NCBI RefSeq assembly: GCF_000711825.1
Contig: NZ_JONJ01000001.1
Location: 1-64,000 of the forward strand
Length of the DNA: 64,000 nt
Origin: [Clostridium] aminophilum DSM 10710
GTDB taxonomy: Bacteria; Bacillota; Clostridia; Lachnospirales; Lachnospiraceae
Reading direction: 5' to 3'
Shown here: positions 27,075 through 35,200 of the stretch, piece after piece
How positions within the stretch are numbered: the first letter of the stretch is position 1
Layout: every line of letters begins with the position of its first letter
The notes under the pieces: model-generated
The model's database searches: none
What the model saw: only the letters and a program-made list of their open reading frames with translations
Told to the model about the DNA's origin: nothing
Program-made: the position numbers and the translations under genes

Positions 27075-27353
27075 TCACTGCGCATACGCACTCAGAATAT
27101 CGCTCAGCGCCGCTTTTGAGCTGGTATGGGATCTTACCACATCCGTCGTCTCCGCCTTGTTGTCCAGGGCGCAGCGAACCAGCTTGTGCGATACGGTATG
27201 GGTGAAAAGGATCAGCAGATCCGGATTGCCGATCCGGTCCGCGAGTCCCGCCTGATACTTGCAGAACACCTTCGCCTTACATCCATGCTGTTTACAGATA
27301 TTCATATACTGGCGTTCCATACATTCATTTCCGCCTACGATTACAACACTCAT
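27075..27353 (-). CDS. DUF2325 domain protein
   Basis: This 92-residue protein has the DUF2325 pattern: SVVIVGGNECMERQYMNICKQHGCKAKVF, then NPDLLILFTHTVSHKLVRCAL, ending in a short helix. DUF2325 proteins are small, cytoplasmic and of unknown function, often found near metal or redox genes in Firmicutes. The next genes downstream on its 5' side are the feo iron genes, but a 27420-27455 hairpin separates them. The start at 27353 follows GAGGAGG. Confidence 0.8.
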   Translation of the reverse strand: MSVVIVGGNECMERQYMNICKQHGCKAKVFCKYQAGLADRIGNPDLLILFTHTVSHKLVRCALDNKAETTDVVRSHTSSKAALSDILSAYAQ

Positions 27354-27419
27354 GCCTGCCTCCTCGCTTTGAACATGACTTACTGTTTTTGGTTTGTTTC
27401 GACTAACCATTATCTTTTT

Positions 27420-27455
27420 GGAAAGCCTGCTCTCCGTTCCGAAAGCAGGCTTTCC
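27420..27455 (-). terminator. Hairpin after the feoB gene
   Basis: GGAAAGCCTGCT (27420-27431) and AGCAGGCTTTCC (27444-27455) are perfect 12-bp arms around a 12-base loop, 60 bases past the feoB stop. There is no T run on the minus strand, so it may be a 3' stability hairpin more than a terminator. Confidence 0.6.
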
Positions 27456-27515
27456 GCTGCACTTGAGTAATACTGCTTGAGTAAACCGATTTAAATAATT
27501 CTTTTCCGAACGCTC

Positions 27516-29687
27516 TCAGGCCCGTACCCTTGCCGCCGCGCTCTCCTGTGCATGCACACGGTTCCGGAACGGATCCGGTGCAAAGAGCACATACAGAAGG
27601 CCTGCCAGAAGAACTGCTGCCACAACCGTCCAGATGCTGAATGCAACCTGACCAACGGCAAGTCCGATCAGCTGATAAACCATCAGGGTTACCACATACG
27701 CGCCGAGGTTCTGGAACAGGATCGCAAACCAGAATACCTTCCGGTTGCCGAGTTCCTTCGCCAGAGAAGAAATCGCCGCCAGACACGGAGAGTCAAACAG
27801 GTTGAACATCAGGTAGGACACCGCCGCCATTGTAGTCGGGAAGAATGCCAGATATGCTGCGTGATATGCTTCTTCGTACTCTTCCACTTCCTCACCGATT
27901 GCAGAAAGAAGGGACATGGTGGATACCAGACCTTCCTTTGCCACAAAACCGGAAAGGGTTGCCGCAACCGTCTGCCAGTTGCCGATACCCAGCGGAACAA
28001 AGAGCGGAGCAAGAATGCCGCCGATCATCGCAAGAATGGAATCCTTGGACTCTACCAGACCGAACTCACCGTCTGCAAAGCCGAAGCTTGCAAGGAACCA
28101 CATAACCGCACAGCAGAGGAAGAGGATGGTTCCGGCTTTCTTCATGAATGCCCATACTCTCTCCCACACATGCATCAGAAGACCCTTCAGGGACGGAATG
28201 TGATACTGCGGAAGCTCCATGACGAACGGAACCGGATCACCGGCGAAGAAGCTGGTCTTCTTCAGCACGATGCAGTAAATGATAACCAGCGCGATTCCGC
28301 CGAAATAGCAGGCCGGTGCCATCCACCACGCACCGCCCATGATAAAGCCGGCGATGGCTGCGATAACCGGAAGCTTTGCGCCGCACGGAATCATGGTCGT
28401 TGTGATCATGGTCATTCTGCGGTCGCTCTCATTTTCAATGGTACGTGTTCCCATGATTCCCGGAACGCCGCAGCCCGAAGAGATCAGGAACGGGATAAAG
28501 CTCTTTCCGGAAAGTCCGAACTTGCGGAATGCGCGGTCCATGATGAAGGCAACACGCGCCATGTAACCGCAGTCCTCCAGGAAGGACAGGAACAGGAATA
28601 CAACTGCCATCTGCGGAACAAAGCCGATCGGTGTGCCGATTCCGTGAATGATACCGTCAACGATCAGGGAAACCAGCCATTCGGAGGTTCCAACGCCCTC
28701 CAGGAATTCTCTCGCCCCCGGTTCAACGATCTCTCCGAAGAGAACATCATTGGTCCAGTCTGTCATCTGAGAGCCGATCGTTGTCACGGATACATAGTAA
28801 ACGAGGAACATGACAACCGCGAAGATCGGAAGCGCAAGGAACCGGTTGGTCACAACGCGGTCCACCTTATCGGAGAAGGTCAGCTCGCCGGCCGCTCTTC
28901 CCTTCTTTACGGTCTTGTTAACCAGTGCCGTAATGTACTCATATCTCTGGTTTGTGATAATGCTCTCCGCATCATCGTCCAGTTCTTTCTCGCAGTCCAC
29001 AATATGCTGCTCAATGTGATTCTTTACATCCGCACTGATCTTCACCTTCTGAACTGCTTTCTGGTCGCGTTCAAACACCTTGATCGCATACCAGCGAAGC
29101 TCTTTGGAATCGACAAATCCCTCAATGGACTCTTCGATGTGTGCGATGGCATGCTCCACACTTCCGTTAAAGACATGCGGAAGCTCTGCCTCGTTCTGCT
29201 CCATCGCCGCGCGGATGGCAAGTTCCGCCGCTTCGACCGTGGACTCGCCCTTCAGTGCGGAGATCTCAATCATCCGGCATCCGAGCTGGTCTCCGAGTTT
29301 CTTTATATCAATGTTATCGCCGTTTTTGCGGACCAGATCCATCATGTTGACTGCAACGACAACCGGGATTCCGATCTCAATCAGCTGTGTGGTCAGATAC
29401 AGGTTTCTCTCAATGTTGGTTCCGTCGATGATGTTCAGAATTACATCCGGTTTCTCGCCGACCAGGTAATCTCTTGCGACCACCTCTTCCATTGTGTACG
29501 GGCTGAGGGAATAAATACCCGGAAGGTCCTGGACAATCACATCCTTATGGCCCTTCAGCCGTCCTTCCTTCTTTTCGACCGTAACGCCCGGCCAGTTGCC
29601 GACATACTGATTGCTTCCTGTCAGGCTGTTGAACAGTGTCGTCTTACCACAGTTCGGATTGCCTGCAAGTGCGATTTTAATTTCCAT
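27516..29687 (-). CDS. feoB: Ferrous iron transport protein B
   Basis: This 723-residue protein has the FeoB layout. An N-terminal G domain carries G1 GNPNCGKT (residues 9-16), G3 DLPGIYSL and G4 NMMD. A helical guanine-dissociation-inhibitor region follows to about residue 270. The membrane domain has two Gate-type segments (FLEDCGYMARVAFIMDRAFRKFGLSGKSFIPFL, then GCGVPGIMGTRTIEN, and CGAKLPVIAAI). It imports Fe2+ across the cytoplasmic membrane. The start at 29687 follows AAGGAG; an upstream ATG at 29708 lacks a site. It forms an operon with two feoA genes, and no feoC was seen. Confidence 0.96.
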   Translation of the reverse strand: MEIKIALAGNPNCGKTTLFNSLTGSNQYVGNWPGVTVEKKEGRLKGHKDVIVQDLPGIYSLSPYTMEEVVARDYLVGEKPDVILNIIDGTNIERNLYLTTQLIEIGIPVVVAVNMMDLVRKNGDNIDIKKLGDQLGCRMIEISALKGESTVEAAELAIRAAMEQNEAELPHVFNGSVEHAIAHIEESIEGFVDSKELRWYAIKVFERDQKAVQKVKISADVKNHIEQHIVDCEKELDDDAESIITNQRYEYITALVNKTVKKGRAAGELTFSDKVDRVVTNRFLALPIFAVVMFLVYYVSVTTIGSQMTDWTNDVLFGEIVEPGAREFLEGVGTSEWLVSLIVDGIIHGIGTPIGFVPQMAVVFLFLSFLEDCGYMARVAFIMDRAFRKFGLSGKSFIPFLISSGCGVPGIMGTRTIENESDRRMTMITTTMIPCGAKLPVIAAIAGFIMGGAWWMAPACYFGGIALVIIYCIVLKKTSFFAGDPVPFVMELPQYHIPSLKGLLMHVWERVWAFMKKAGTILFLCCAVMWFLASFGFADGEFGLVESKDSILAMIGGILAPLFVPLGIGNWQTVAATLSGFVAKEGLVSTMSLLSAIGEEVEEYEEAYHAAYLAFFPTTMAAVSYLMFNLFDSPCLAAISSLAKELGNRKVFWFAILFQNLGAYVVTLMVYQLIGLAVGQVAFSIWTVVAAVLLAGLLYVLFAPDPFRNRVHAQESAAARVRA

Positions 29688-29773
29688 TTTTATCTGCTCC
29701 TTCTGCATATGTCTGTATGCACAGATTTACCATATCCTCTGAACCGGTCGCCCGGTACCGAAGGTATTCCCCT

Positions 29774-29998
29774 TTAGTCCGCCATCTCAAGAATGTCGGC
29801 ATCCTGCTTTCTCAGAGAAAGCTCATATCCCCTCACGGTAACCTCCACCGGATCCCCCAGCGGTGCTACCTTGCGCACAAGAATTGTGGTACCTTTGGTG
29901 ATACCCATATCCATAATTCTCTTTTTCAGCGCGCCTTCGCCGTGAATTTTTGCCACCGTTGCGCTGCTTCCTACCGGAATGTCTCTTAACGATTTCAT
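29774..29998 (-). CDS. feoA: FeoA domain protein, second copy
   Basis: This 74-residue SH3-like FeoA protein has SLRDIPVGSSATVAKIHGEGALKKRIMDMGITKGTTILVRKVAPLGDPVEVTVRGYELSLRKQDA. FeoA is a small cytoplasmic partner that works with FeoB in ferrous iron uptake. The start is ambiguous between GTG at 30001 and ATG at 29998; AAGGGG serves either. It lies 86 bases before feoB and 27 bases after the other feoA, an arrangement common in Clostridia. Confidence 0.92.
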   Translation of the reverse strand: MKSLRDIPVGSSATVAKIHGEGALKKRIMDMGITKGTTILVRKVAPLGDPVEVTVRGYELSLRKQDADILEMAD

Positions 29999-30025
29999 CA
30001 CATACCCCTTTCCGTCGGAGATCGA

Positions 30026-30244
30026 TCACTGAACCATAATCTTTGCCGCCATCTGATCTGTAATCGCAAGCCGCGATTCTTTCAGTCCCACAATGATATT
30101 GCCGGATCCCGGGCTCGCAATGATCTGTACCGGAGTGCCGGCAACAAATCCGAGATCTTCCAAATGTTTCTTTATTTCCGCATTTCCGCTGACTCTGGTT
30201 ACCATGACCTGTTCTCCCGGTTTTGCAAACGATAAAGGCATCAT
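30026..30244 (-). CDS. feoA: FeoA domain protein, first copy
   Basis: This 72-residue FeoA-fold protein has LSFAKPGEQVMVTRVSGNAEIKKHLEDLGFVAGTPVQIIASPGSGNIIVGLKESRLAITDQMAAKIMV. It differs clearly in sequence from the second FeoA, so the two are not a recent duplication. It is the first gene of the feo operon, with GGGAG eight to nine bases before the start. Iron control is likely from the palindromes in its promoter. Confidence 0.92.
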   Translation of the reverse strand: MMPLSFAKPGEQVMVTRVSGNAEIKKHLEDLGFVAGTPVQIIASPGSGNIIVGLKESRLAITDQMAAKIMVQ

Positions 30245-30261
30245 TTATCCATCTCCCTTCC

Positions 30262-30329
30262 GAATACTTAGGGTATTCTAACTCTGGTTAGAGTTTTATG
30301 TCAATAGTTTTTACTAACTAATATTAGTT
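30262..30329 (-). promoter_or_regulatory. feo promoter with three palindromes (iron operator candidates)
   Basis: On the minus strand a perfect -35 TTGACA (30304-30299) is followed after 18 bases by TAGAAT (30280-30275). Three palindromes surround it: AACTAATATTAGTT (30316-30329, perfect 14 bp) just upstream, AACTCT..AGAGTT (30280-30295) in the spacer, and GAATAC..GTATTC (30262-30278) over the -10 and start site. TTAG/CTAA-rich palindromes at iron promoters are typical of DtxR/IdeR-family operators. The regulator is not in the window. Confidence 0.7.
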
Positions 30330-30391
30330 TATTGATACTATCGTTAGAATTATATATTTTATAAGCAGATATTTTTCCGTTTTTGTGTCGG

Positions 30392-30470
30392 AACAAAGTC
30401 CGCAAGCGGACTTCAGCCTCATCCCCACCCCATCCCCTCGCTCCCGACGGGAGCGTGCGAATTATGCGCA
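30392..30470. repeat. Dispersed repeat family B, copy near the feo operon
   Basis: AACAAAGTCCGCAAGCGGACTT opens the element, then a CCCCATCCCCTCGCTCCCGA..GGGAGCG block follows. The related copy at 46430 opens AACAAAGTCTGCCAGCGGATTT. Confidence 0.6.
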
Positions 30471-30530
30471 CCGCCGCTCGTTATCGCGACAGTCGCCAGG
30501 GCCTCACCGGGGCGAGGGCGAGTTCGCCGC

Positions 30531-30565
30531 AAAAAAACGCACCGTGCACAGACTGCACGATGCGC
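30531..30565 (-). terminator. Terminator after the 259-residue lipoprotein gene
   Basis: On the minus strand CGCATCGTGCA pairs with TGCACGGTGCG around a small loop and is followed by TTTTTTT. It lies 35 bases past the lipoprotein stop. Confidence 0.9.
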
Positions 30566-30598
30566 TCTTCTCTGTTCTGTAATGGAAACGGAATCCCG

Positions 30599-31378
30599 TT
30601 ACTTTTGGCCGTTTACGATGGGATTTTCCTTCACATCCCACTGAACATTCAGCTCGCGAACCAGTTTCGGAAGCTCCGTATTCTTCTGAATATATACATG
30701 GACATTTTTCAGAACGTCCGAATCATTCTCAAACGTATAGCTTCGGATCAGAAGGTACTCGGCCGGATTCTGCACTTCCTTTCCGGCTTCATCGACATAC
30801 GAAAAACCGAGTCTTTCGGGTGAGTATGCGGAAACCAGCTCATAGATTGTTTCCTTCTCGTCACCGGATACATTGCCCAGATACTCGTCCGGATTCAGAG
30901 AAAGAAGCGGAAACAGCTTCTTCGTTGCATTCTGCTTCGCATCCGCGCCGCTGATATCGGTTACCGTCCCGGTCTTCGGATCAGACTTCCGGAACGCGAA
31001 GGTCGTTCCATCCACATAAAAGGAATTCTCTTCCACACTGTCACCGATGTAATCTTTTCCGGACAGATAAACATTTCCCTTCTTTATATGTTTTTCCACA
31101 TTGTTGGATTCCAGAAGTTCCGTGATCTCCTGCCGTCCCTCCGGTGTCTCACTGTCTTTCGCGAGCCGAAGGACTTCGGAACCGGAGCTTCCGTACTCCG
31201 TCTCCTCCGCCGAAGCATTTCCTGTCGTCTCCTCCGCGGCGGACGATGCCGCTGCGGTCGTCTCCGCCGGATTTGCCGCTGTCGTTTCCGTCTTCGCAGC
31301 TCCGCCGCCGGAGCATCCTCCGATTGCCAACGCTGCTGTGATCAGGAGTGCGCCGGCTGTCACTTTTGATCTTCTCAT
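30599..31378 (-). CDS. Predicted lipoprotein of unknown function
   Basis: This 259-residue protein has a lipoprotein signal with lipobox IGGC (C22), a Thr/Ala/Glu linker to about residue 65, and a domain of about 190 residues. The domain includes GKDYIGDSVEENSFYVDGTTFAFRKSD and LPKLVRELNVQWDVKENPIV. It should be anchored on the outer face of the membrane. The family is not recognised. GGGAGG precedes the start. It is monocistronic and ends at a strong terminator. Confidence 0.8.
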   Translation of the reverse strand: MRRSKVTAGALLITAALAIGGCSGGGAAKTETTAANPAETTAAASSAAEETTGNASAEETEYGSSGSEVLRLAKDSETPEGRQEITELLESNNVEKHIKKGNVYLSGKDYIGDSVEENSFYVDGTTFAFRKSDPKTGTVTDISGADAKQNATKKLFPLLSLNPDEYLGNVSGDEKETIYELVSAYSPERLGFSYVDEAGKEVQNPAEYLLIRSYTFENDSDVLKNVHVYIQKNTELPKLVRELNVQWDVKENPIVNGQK

Positions 31379-31518
31379 ATGTATGCCCTCCCTTTTATCC
31401 GATGGCCGGCCGGCGCCCCCGCCGTCCGGTTCATCCTGTTTCCGAATCTGTGTATTCTCAACCCGTTTTCATTCTCACTCATCTGACACCATGATGGTCT
31501 CGTCCGCGATTCCGGTCC

Positions 31519-31746
31519 TTACATCCGGGCGATCCGGAAAATCAGAGAGAGAATGCCTCCGACCAAAAGAACCGGGAGAACCAGCATCCCGAGCCCGAAC
31601 AGTCCCATGATAAGGACGCCCGCGATCGCTCCGAAAAGCAGTGTCAGAATAAATGTCAGCAGTCCGCCCATAATCGAAAACAGAACTCCGGTGATTTTAA
31701 ACATCAGATACAGCGAAATAAAAAGAAATAAAATCCCCATCATCAT
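31519..31746 (-). CDS. Small hydrophobic membrane protein
   Basis: This 75-residue protein is almost wholly hydrophobic, with two or three predicted helices (ILFLFISLYLMFKITGVLF, LLTFILTLLFGAIAGVLIMGLF, MLVLPVLLVGGILSLIF). The start at 31746 is fixed by GGAGGAAAAA directly upstream; the longer frame beyond it has no site and overlaps the nitrilase gene. It lies 67 bases after the nitrilase-family gene and may be in its operon. Function unknown. Confidence 0.75.
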   Translation of the reverse strand: MMMGILFLFISLYLMFKITGVLFSIMGGLLTFILTLLFGAIAGVLIMGLFGLGMLVLPVLLVGGILSLIFRIARM

Positions 31747-31813
31747 TTTTTCCTCCGTATTAACCCATCCGTCACCGTTCCGCGGTATCAGGTACCGATG
31801 ACAGACACTCGAT

Positions 31814-32623
31814 TCATTCTTCGTACAGCTCCATCCGCCTGTCACCGAAGGACGGAAGCTTTTTTCGCACCTGCGCGATACGGTCCGTATCGATATAGAC
31901 CGGAACCAGCGCGTCGGTCTCTCCGGCTGCCGCAATGGCAACGCCCATCGGGTCAACCGCCACACTCTCGCCGGTGGTCGCCCCGCCGCACTGGTTGCAG
32001 GCCAGCACGAAAACGGTATTCTCGATCGCCCTCGCCGTAACCAGGGTGCGGAACTGGAACGTCTTCAGATCTCCTTTCACCCAGGACGTCGGCATCAGAA
32101 TGATATCCGCGCCATGGGTTGCCTCATAGCGTGCCACCTCCGGGAAGCGGACTTCGTAACAAACGAACAGTCCCAGTTTTCCAAATGGCGTATCGATCGG
32201 CGTGAAAAGCCGGTCCCCCGGCTTGAACCCGTTTGACTCCTTGTATCCGAAAGCATCATACATATGTGTCTTGTGATATTTCGAGATAATCTCACCGTGA
32301 TTGTCTACTACAAGACATGTATTATACGCGCGCCCGTCGTCTTCTTCGGTCTTTTCCTTCATGCCGAATACCACCCAGACATCATTGTCCCTGGCCAGCT
32401 TCCGCATTCCGGTCACAAACGGTCCGTCGAGCGTTTCCGCTATCTTATTGCTCTCCAGAACCGATGTTTTGGACGGAAACATACTCATAAACACTTCCGG
32501 AAACAGAAGGAGATCCGCCTGAAATCTTTCTTTTGCCGCCGCTGCATATTTCTCTGCCTTCGCGAGATTCTCCATCGGATCTTCCACGGATTTCATCTGA
32601 ACCATAACAAACGTACTCTGCAT
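31814..32623 (-). CDS. Carbon-nitrogen hydrolase (nitrilase superfamily)
   Basis: This 269-residue enzyme has the nitrilase-superfamily triad E43 (LLFPEVFMS), K118 (KYHKTHMYDAFGYKES) and C155 (LFVCYEVRFPE). The F-Y-ES pattern resembles omega-amidase and Nit2-like enzymes, which deaminate omega-amides such as 2-oxoglutaramate, but other amide substrates are possible. It would act in the cytoplasm. GTGAGG precedes the start. A small membrane protein follows in the same direction. Confidence 0.9.
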   Translation of the reverse strand: MQSTFVMVQMKSVEDPMENLAKAEKYAAAAKERFQADLLLFPEVFMSMFPSKTSVLESNKIAETLDGPFVTGMRKLARDNDVWVVFGMKEKTEEDDGRAYNTCLVVDNHGEIISKYHKTHMYDAFGYKESNGFKPGDRLFTPIDTPFGKLGLFVCYEVRFPEVARYEATHGADIILMPTSWVKGDLKTFQFRTLVTARAIENTVFVLACNQCGGATTGESVAVDPMGVAIAAAGETDALVPVYIDTDRIAQVRKKLPSFGDRRMELYEE

Positions 32624-32718
32624 AGTGCCTCACTTTCTATTTCTCTATTGTAACCGAATTCCGGTTTTATGCCGATTATTTTTCTCTTACGCTTTCCTGT
32701 ATGATATCGTCCCTCATC

Positions 32719-33255
32719 TCATAAAACATGAGTACGGGAAGCCGGTTCGATCTCCGTCACCCTCGACTTTCTCCGCTCATACAGATACCATACCGCGAGA
32801 CCGGCGCAGGCCCCGGCGGCATCGATCAGAACATCCTGCACGCATCCTGCACGCCCCGCCACAAACGTCTGATGAAATTCATCCGTACATGCATAAAGAA
32901 CGCTGACAATCAGCGCGGCCTCGTACCGGAGTGAACGCGACTCCTCCGCCATGTTCCGCTCCCGAAACCGGTCCTGAATCGTCCGGCAGCACAGAATTGC
33001 CAGAACCGCATATTCCGTCATATGTGCCGTCTTTCGCACAAGCAGAGGAAGCGCGGCATTTATCGTTCCCCGGGCGGACGCATCCATCCCGTCCAGAATC
33101 GGATTCAAAAAAATCCGCAGAAAATCGACAATGATTCCGCTCTGCTGATCCGACTCCGGTCCTGCGGTGGCGGACATCAGGAAGATCATTCCCATCCAGA
33201 GAACCGTCAGTTTCCCGTTTGTCGGCCGCAGAAGCCGAAAGACGCCTTTACTCAT
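32719..33255 (-). CDS. VanZ-family membrane protein
   Basis: This 178-residue membrane protein has the VanZ-like fold: an N-terminal helix (TVLWMGMIFLMSAT), the RKTAHMTEYAVLAILC motif, then LIVSVLYACTDEFHQTFVAGRAGCVQDVLIDAAGACAGL. VanZ relatives include low-level teicoplanin-resistance proteins, but most chromosomal members are uncharacterised. The start at 33255 follows GGGGGAAG. The segment 33256-33510 upstream holds tandem repeats and no gene. Confidence 0.87.
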   Translation of the reverse strand: MSKGVFRLLRPTNGKLTVLWMGMIFLMSATAGPESDQQSGIIVDFLRIFLNPILDGMDASARGTINAALPLLVRKTAHMTEYAVLAILCCRTIQDRFRERNMAEESRSLRYEAALIVSVLYACTDEFHQTFVAGRAGCVQDVLIDAAGACAGLAVWYLYERRKSRVTEIEPASRTHVL

Positions 33256-33352
33256 TTTTCTTCCCCCATTTTCTGTTCCGGGTCCTGTTCCAACGGCGGT
33301 CCGCCCCGGCGATTCCACCGCAGCATTCCGTCACGGCCTTCGTTCCCTTTAA

Positions 33353-33430
33353 GGTCTTCACAACCGTCGTTCCCGTCAGGTCTTCACGGCCATCGTCCCC
33401 ATCGGGTCTTCACAACCATCGTTCCCCGCT
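33353..33430. repeat. Three tandem 26-bp units
   Basis: Units at 33353-33378, 33379-33404 and 33405-33430 share GGTCTTCAC followed by CATCGTTCCC or a close variant, with a decayed fourth unit just before. They lie upstream of the VanZ gene. There are no spacers, so it is a plain minisatellite and not a CRISPR array. Confidence 0.8.
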
Positions 33431-33514
33431 GTCCTTCATGATGATCCGCCGCAGCCGTCCTTCCCGGAAATTCCAATCTTTTCCCGCCCCTGATTATAGC
33501 AAAAAATGACCGCA

Positions 33515-33548
33515 AAAACAGCGGATATCCGAAAAGGATACCCGCTGC
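33515..33548 (-). terminator. Terminator after the zinc-ribbon gene
   Basis: On the minus strand AGCGGGTATCC pairs with GGATATCCGCT around TTTTC, followed by GTTTTTG. The plus strand also has CGTTTTT after the stem. It ends the short gene at 33611-33775. Confidence 0.8.
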
Positions 33549-33553
33549 CGTTT

Positions 33554-33601
33554 TTCAGATGATATGTTCCCGAAATTTTCAGATGATGTGTTCCAGAAAA
33601 A
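33554..33601. repeat. Two tandem 24-bp units
   Basis: Units at 33554-33577 and 33578-33601 share TTTTCAGATGATRTGTTCC. They lie between the zinc-ribbon stop and its terminator. Confidence 0.75.
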
Positions 33602-33610
33602 ATGTGGTCT

Positions 33611-33775
33611 TTATTTCTCCTCCGTTCTGCAGCTCTCACACTTGTTGGAATACCAGTTGTAGAGATTGCCGCCGCAGCAGCTGCAGGTGCCGACCGGATA
33701 ATATCCTGCCGCCAGATAATCGCGCTCATTTGTTGTAAGTTCCTTCTTGTTCAGTGTTGTGCTGATTTTTGTCAT
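33611..33775 (-). CDS. 54-residue zinc-ribbon-like small protein
   Basis: This short gene has a good AGGAGG site six to seven bases before ATG and encodes a 54-residue protein. The N-terminal half is KKELTTNERDYLAAGYY; the C-terminal half carries CSCC (residues 31-34) and CESC (46-49), together a likely zinc-binding knuckle. A dedicated terminator follows, which supports a real gene. The family is not recognised. A small DNA-, RNA- or protein-binding role is possible. Confidence 0.75.
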   Translation of the reverse strand: MTKISTTLNKKELTTNERDYLAAGYYPVGTCSCCGGNLYNWYSNKCESCRTEEK

Positions 33776-34112
33776 AGCCTTTTCCTCCTGATTTTATCCT
33801 GATTGACTTGTTCCGCCTGGTGGTGCTTCATTTGTTTTCATTTGCTATCACGTTACCTTGATAAAGTGTTAGCGTGTTAATCTGTTGATAATTTACATCT
33901 CTTTCTTTCCGATTGCAAGTGATATTTCATTTTTTTCTCATTGTTCTGAAATAAAAACAATTTTCTTTTTTCATCAAAATGACGAAACTTTGCTTTCAGC
34001 GCAAAAAAAGCAAATATTAATTCCCGTTCGGTCGATATTGTCATCAAATACATAATGACAGTTATGCCCGGAATGGGAAAGGATGCCCTTGGGCGCGCAA
34101 GGAGGTGCCGAT
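33776..34112. other. AT-rich divergent intergenic region
   Basis: This 337-base region separates the zinc-ribbon gene (minus) and the 34113 gene (plus), so it should hold both promoters, but no consensus pair stands out. TGTCAT..ATGACA (34039-34060) is a small inverted repeat 50 bases before the plus-strand start. No gene was seen. Confidence 0.5.
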
Positions 34113-35108
34113 ATGTCAAGAATACAGGGAACAGGTTATGGCATCGGATCCGTTCCGTCCTATAAAACCAATATAAATAAAGTATCTGACTCCGACAAAG
34201 AGAACGGGAATTCCTCTTCTGTCGTTTCGAAAGATGATAATACAGCTCAGACACAGGCAGCGGTGAGATCCACCGATGTGTACGAAAAGAGTTCCAGACC
34301 ATCCGCAGAAGAGCGTCAGAAAATCATCGATGCTCTGACCGGCGGAGGAAACGGCGCACCGGGCATTTCCTATACGAAAGAGTATGGCAGTGTGGTCGGT
34401 GACGTAAATCTCTCCGATGACGCCAAAAAAGTTTATGACAGTTTAAAATCCAAATACGGTGACATGGCCTTTGTGCTCGTCAGTGCCGAGCACAAGGACA
34501 CCGTAGCCGACAACGCAGGCCGTTACGGCGTAGCCGGAAAAGCCACCGTTCTGATCGATGAAGAAAAGCTTGAAAAAATGGCGAGCGATCCGGAATACCG
34601 CAAAGAAATCGAGGCCAAGATCGAACTTGGCCGTACCAGTCTTCAGCAGATGGCGACGCAGATGTCGGCCCAGACCGGCGGAGATGACGGAGTTCTCGCT
34701 TCTTACGGCATGAAGTTCAATGATGACGGCTCCACATCGTACTTTGCAACCTTTGACAAGGCGATGCAGGCAAACCGTGAACAGGCGAAAAAACTGGATG
34801 AAAAGCGCCAGGCGGAAAAAGCAGAGCAGAAGAAAGCAGAAGAAAAATACGAGGCGAAGAAGGCGGAGCAGAAACGCGAAGCCGAACGAATCGAAAAAGC
34901 GGAAGAAACCAAAAAGTTGGAGAAAGAAGGGGCAGAAAAAGCCCGTGAGACTGAGAATTCGGATGAAACAGCCATTGACTGGGATTCCGGAAACTATGTC
35001 ACGCTCTCCGCGAGCAGCATCGACGAACTGATGGAAAAGATTTCCGCCTTTATGGGTAACGGAAGCAGCACGGCCGTTGCCGGTTCGCTCTTCGACGCCT
35101 CCGTTTAA
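34113..35108 (+). CDS. Uncharacterised charged coiled-coil protein
   Basis: This 331-residue soluble protein has no signal peptide. The N-terminal 75 residues are Ser/Asn/Asp-rich, a mixed globular region follows (SDDAKKVYDSLKSKYGDMAFVLVSAEHKD, about residues 95-205), then a Lys/Glu/Ala/Arg coiled coil of about 65 residues (KKLDEKRQAEKAEQKKAEEK...), and a C-terminal segment with LSASSIDELMEKISAFMG. The start follows AAGGAGG. The layout resembles proteins that Lachnospiraceae annotations leave as DUFs, but I cannot name one with confidence. It is one of few plus-strand genes. Confidence 0.75.
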   Translation: MSRIQGTGYGIGSVPSYKTNINKVSDSDKENGNSSSVVSKDDNTAQTQAAVRSTDVYEKSSRPSAEERQKIIDALTGGGNGAPGISYTKEYGSVVGDVNLSDDAKKVYDSLKSKYGDMAFVLVSAEHKDTVADNAGRYGVAGKATVLIDEEKLEKMASDPEYRKEIEAKIELGRTSLQQMATQMSAQTGGDDGVLASYGMKFNDDGSTSYFATFDKAMQANREQAKKLDEKRQAEKAEQKKAEEKYEAKKAEQKREAERIEKAEETKKLEKEGAEKARETENSDETAIDWDSGNYVTLSASSIDELMEKISAFMGNGSSTAVAGSLFDASV

Positions 35109-35200
35109 CCGACCAAACCGGAGCCTGACCTTTTCCTCTGTCAGGAAGTCAAGCAAAACTGCCAGGCTCGGAAAAACGCCAAATAGTTTTCCATAGTACG

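Noticed and set aside
27552-29777. A 741-codon plus-strand open frame
   Set aside because: Antisense shadow of feoB with no recognisable domain or start signal.
33353-33430. Possible CRISPR array
   Set aside because: The 26-bp units are directly adjacent with no spacers, and no cas genes are near.
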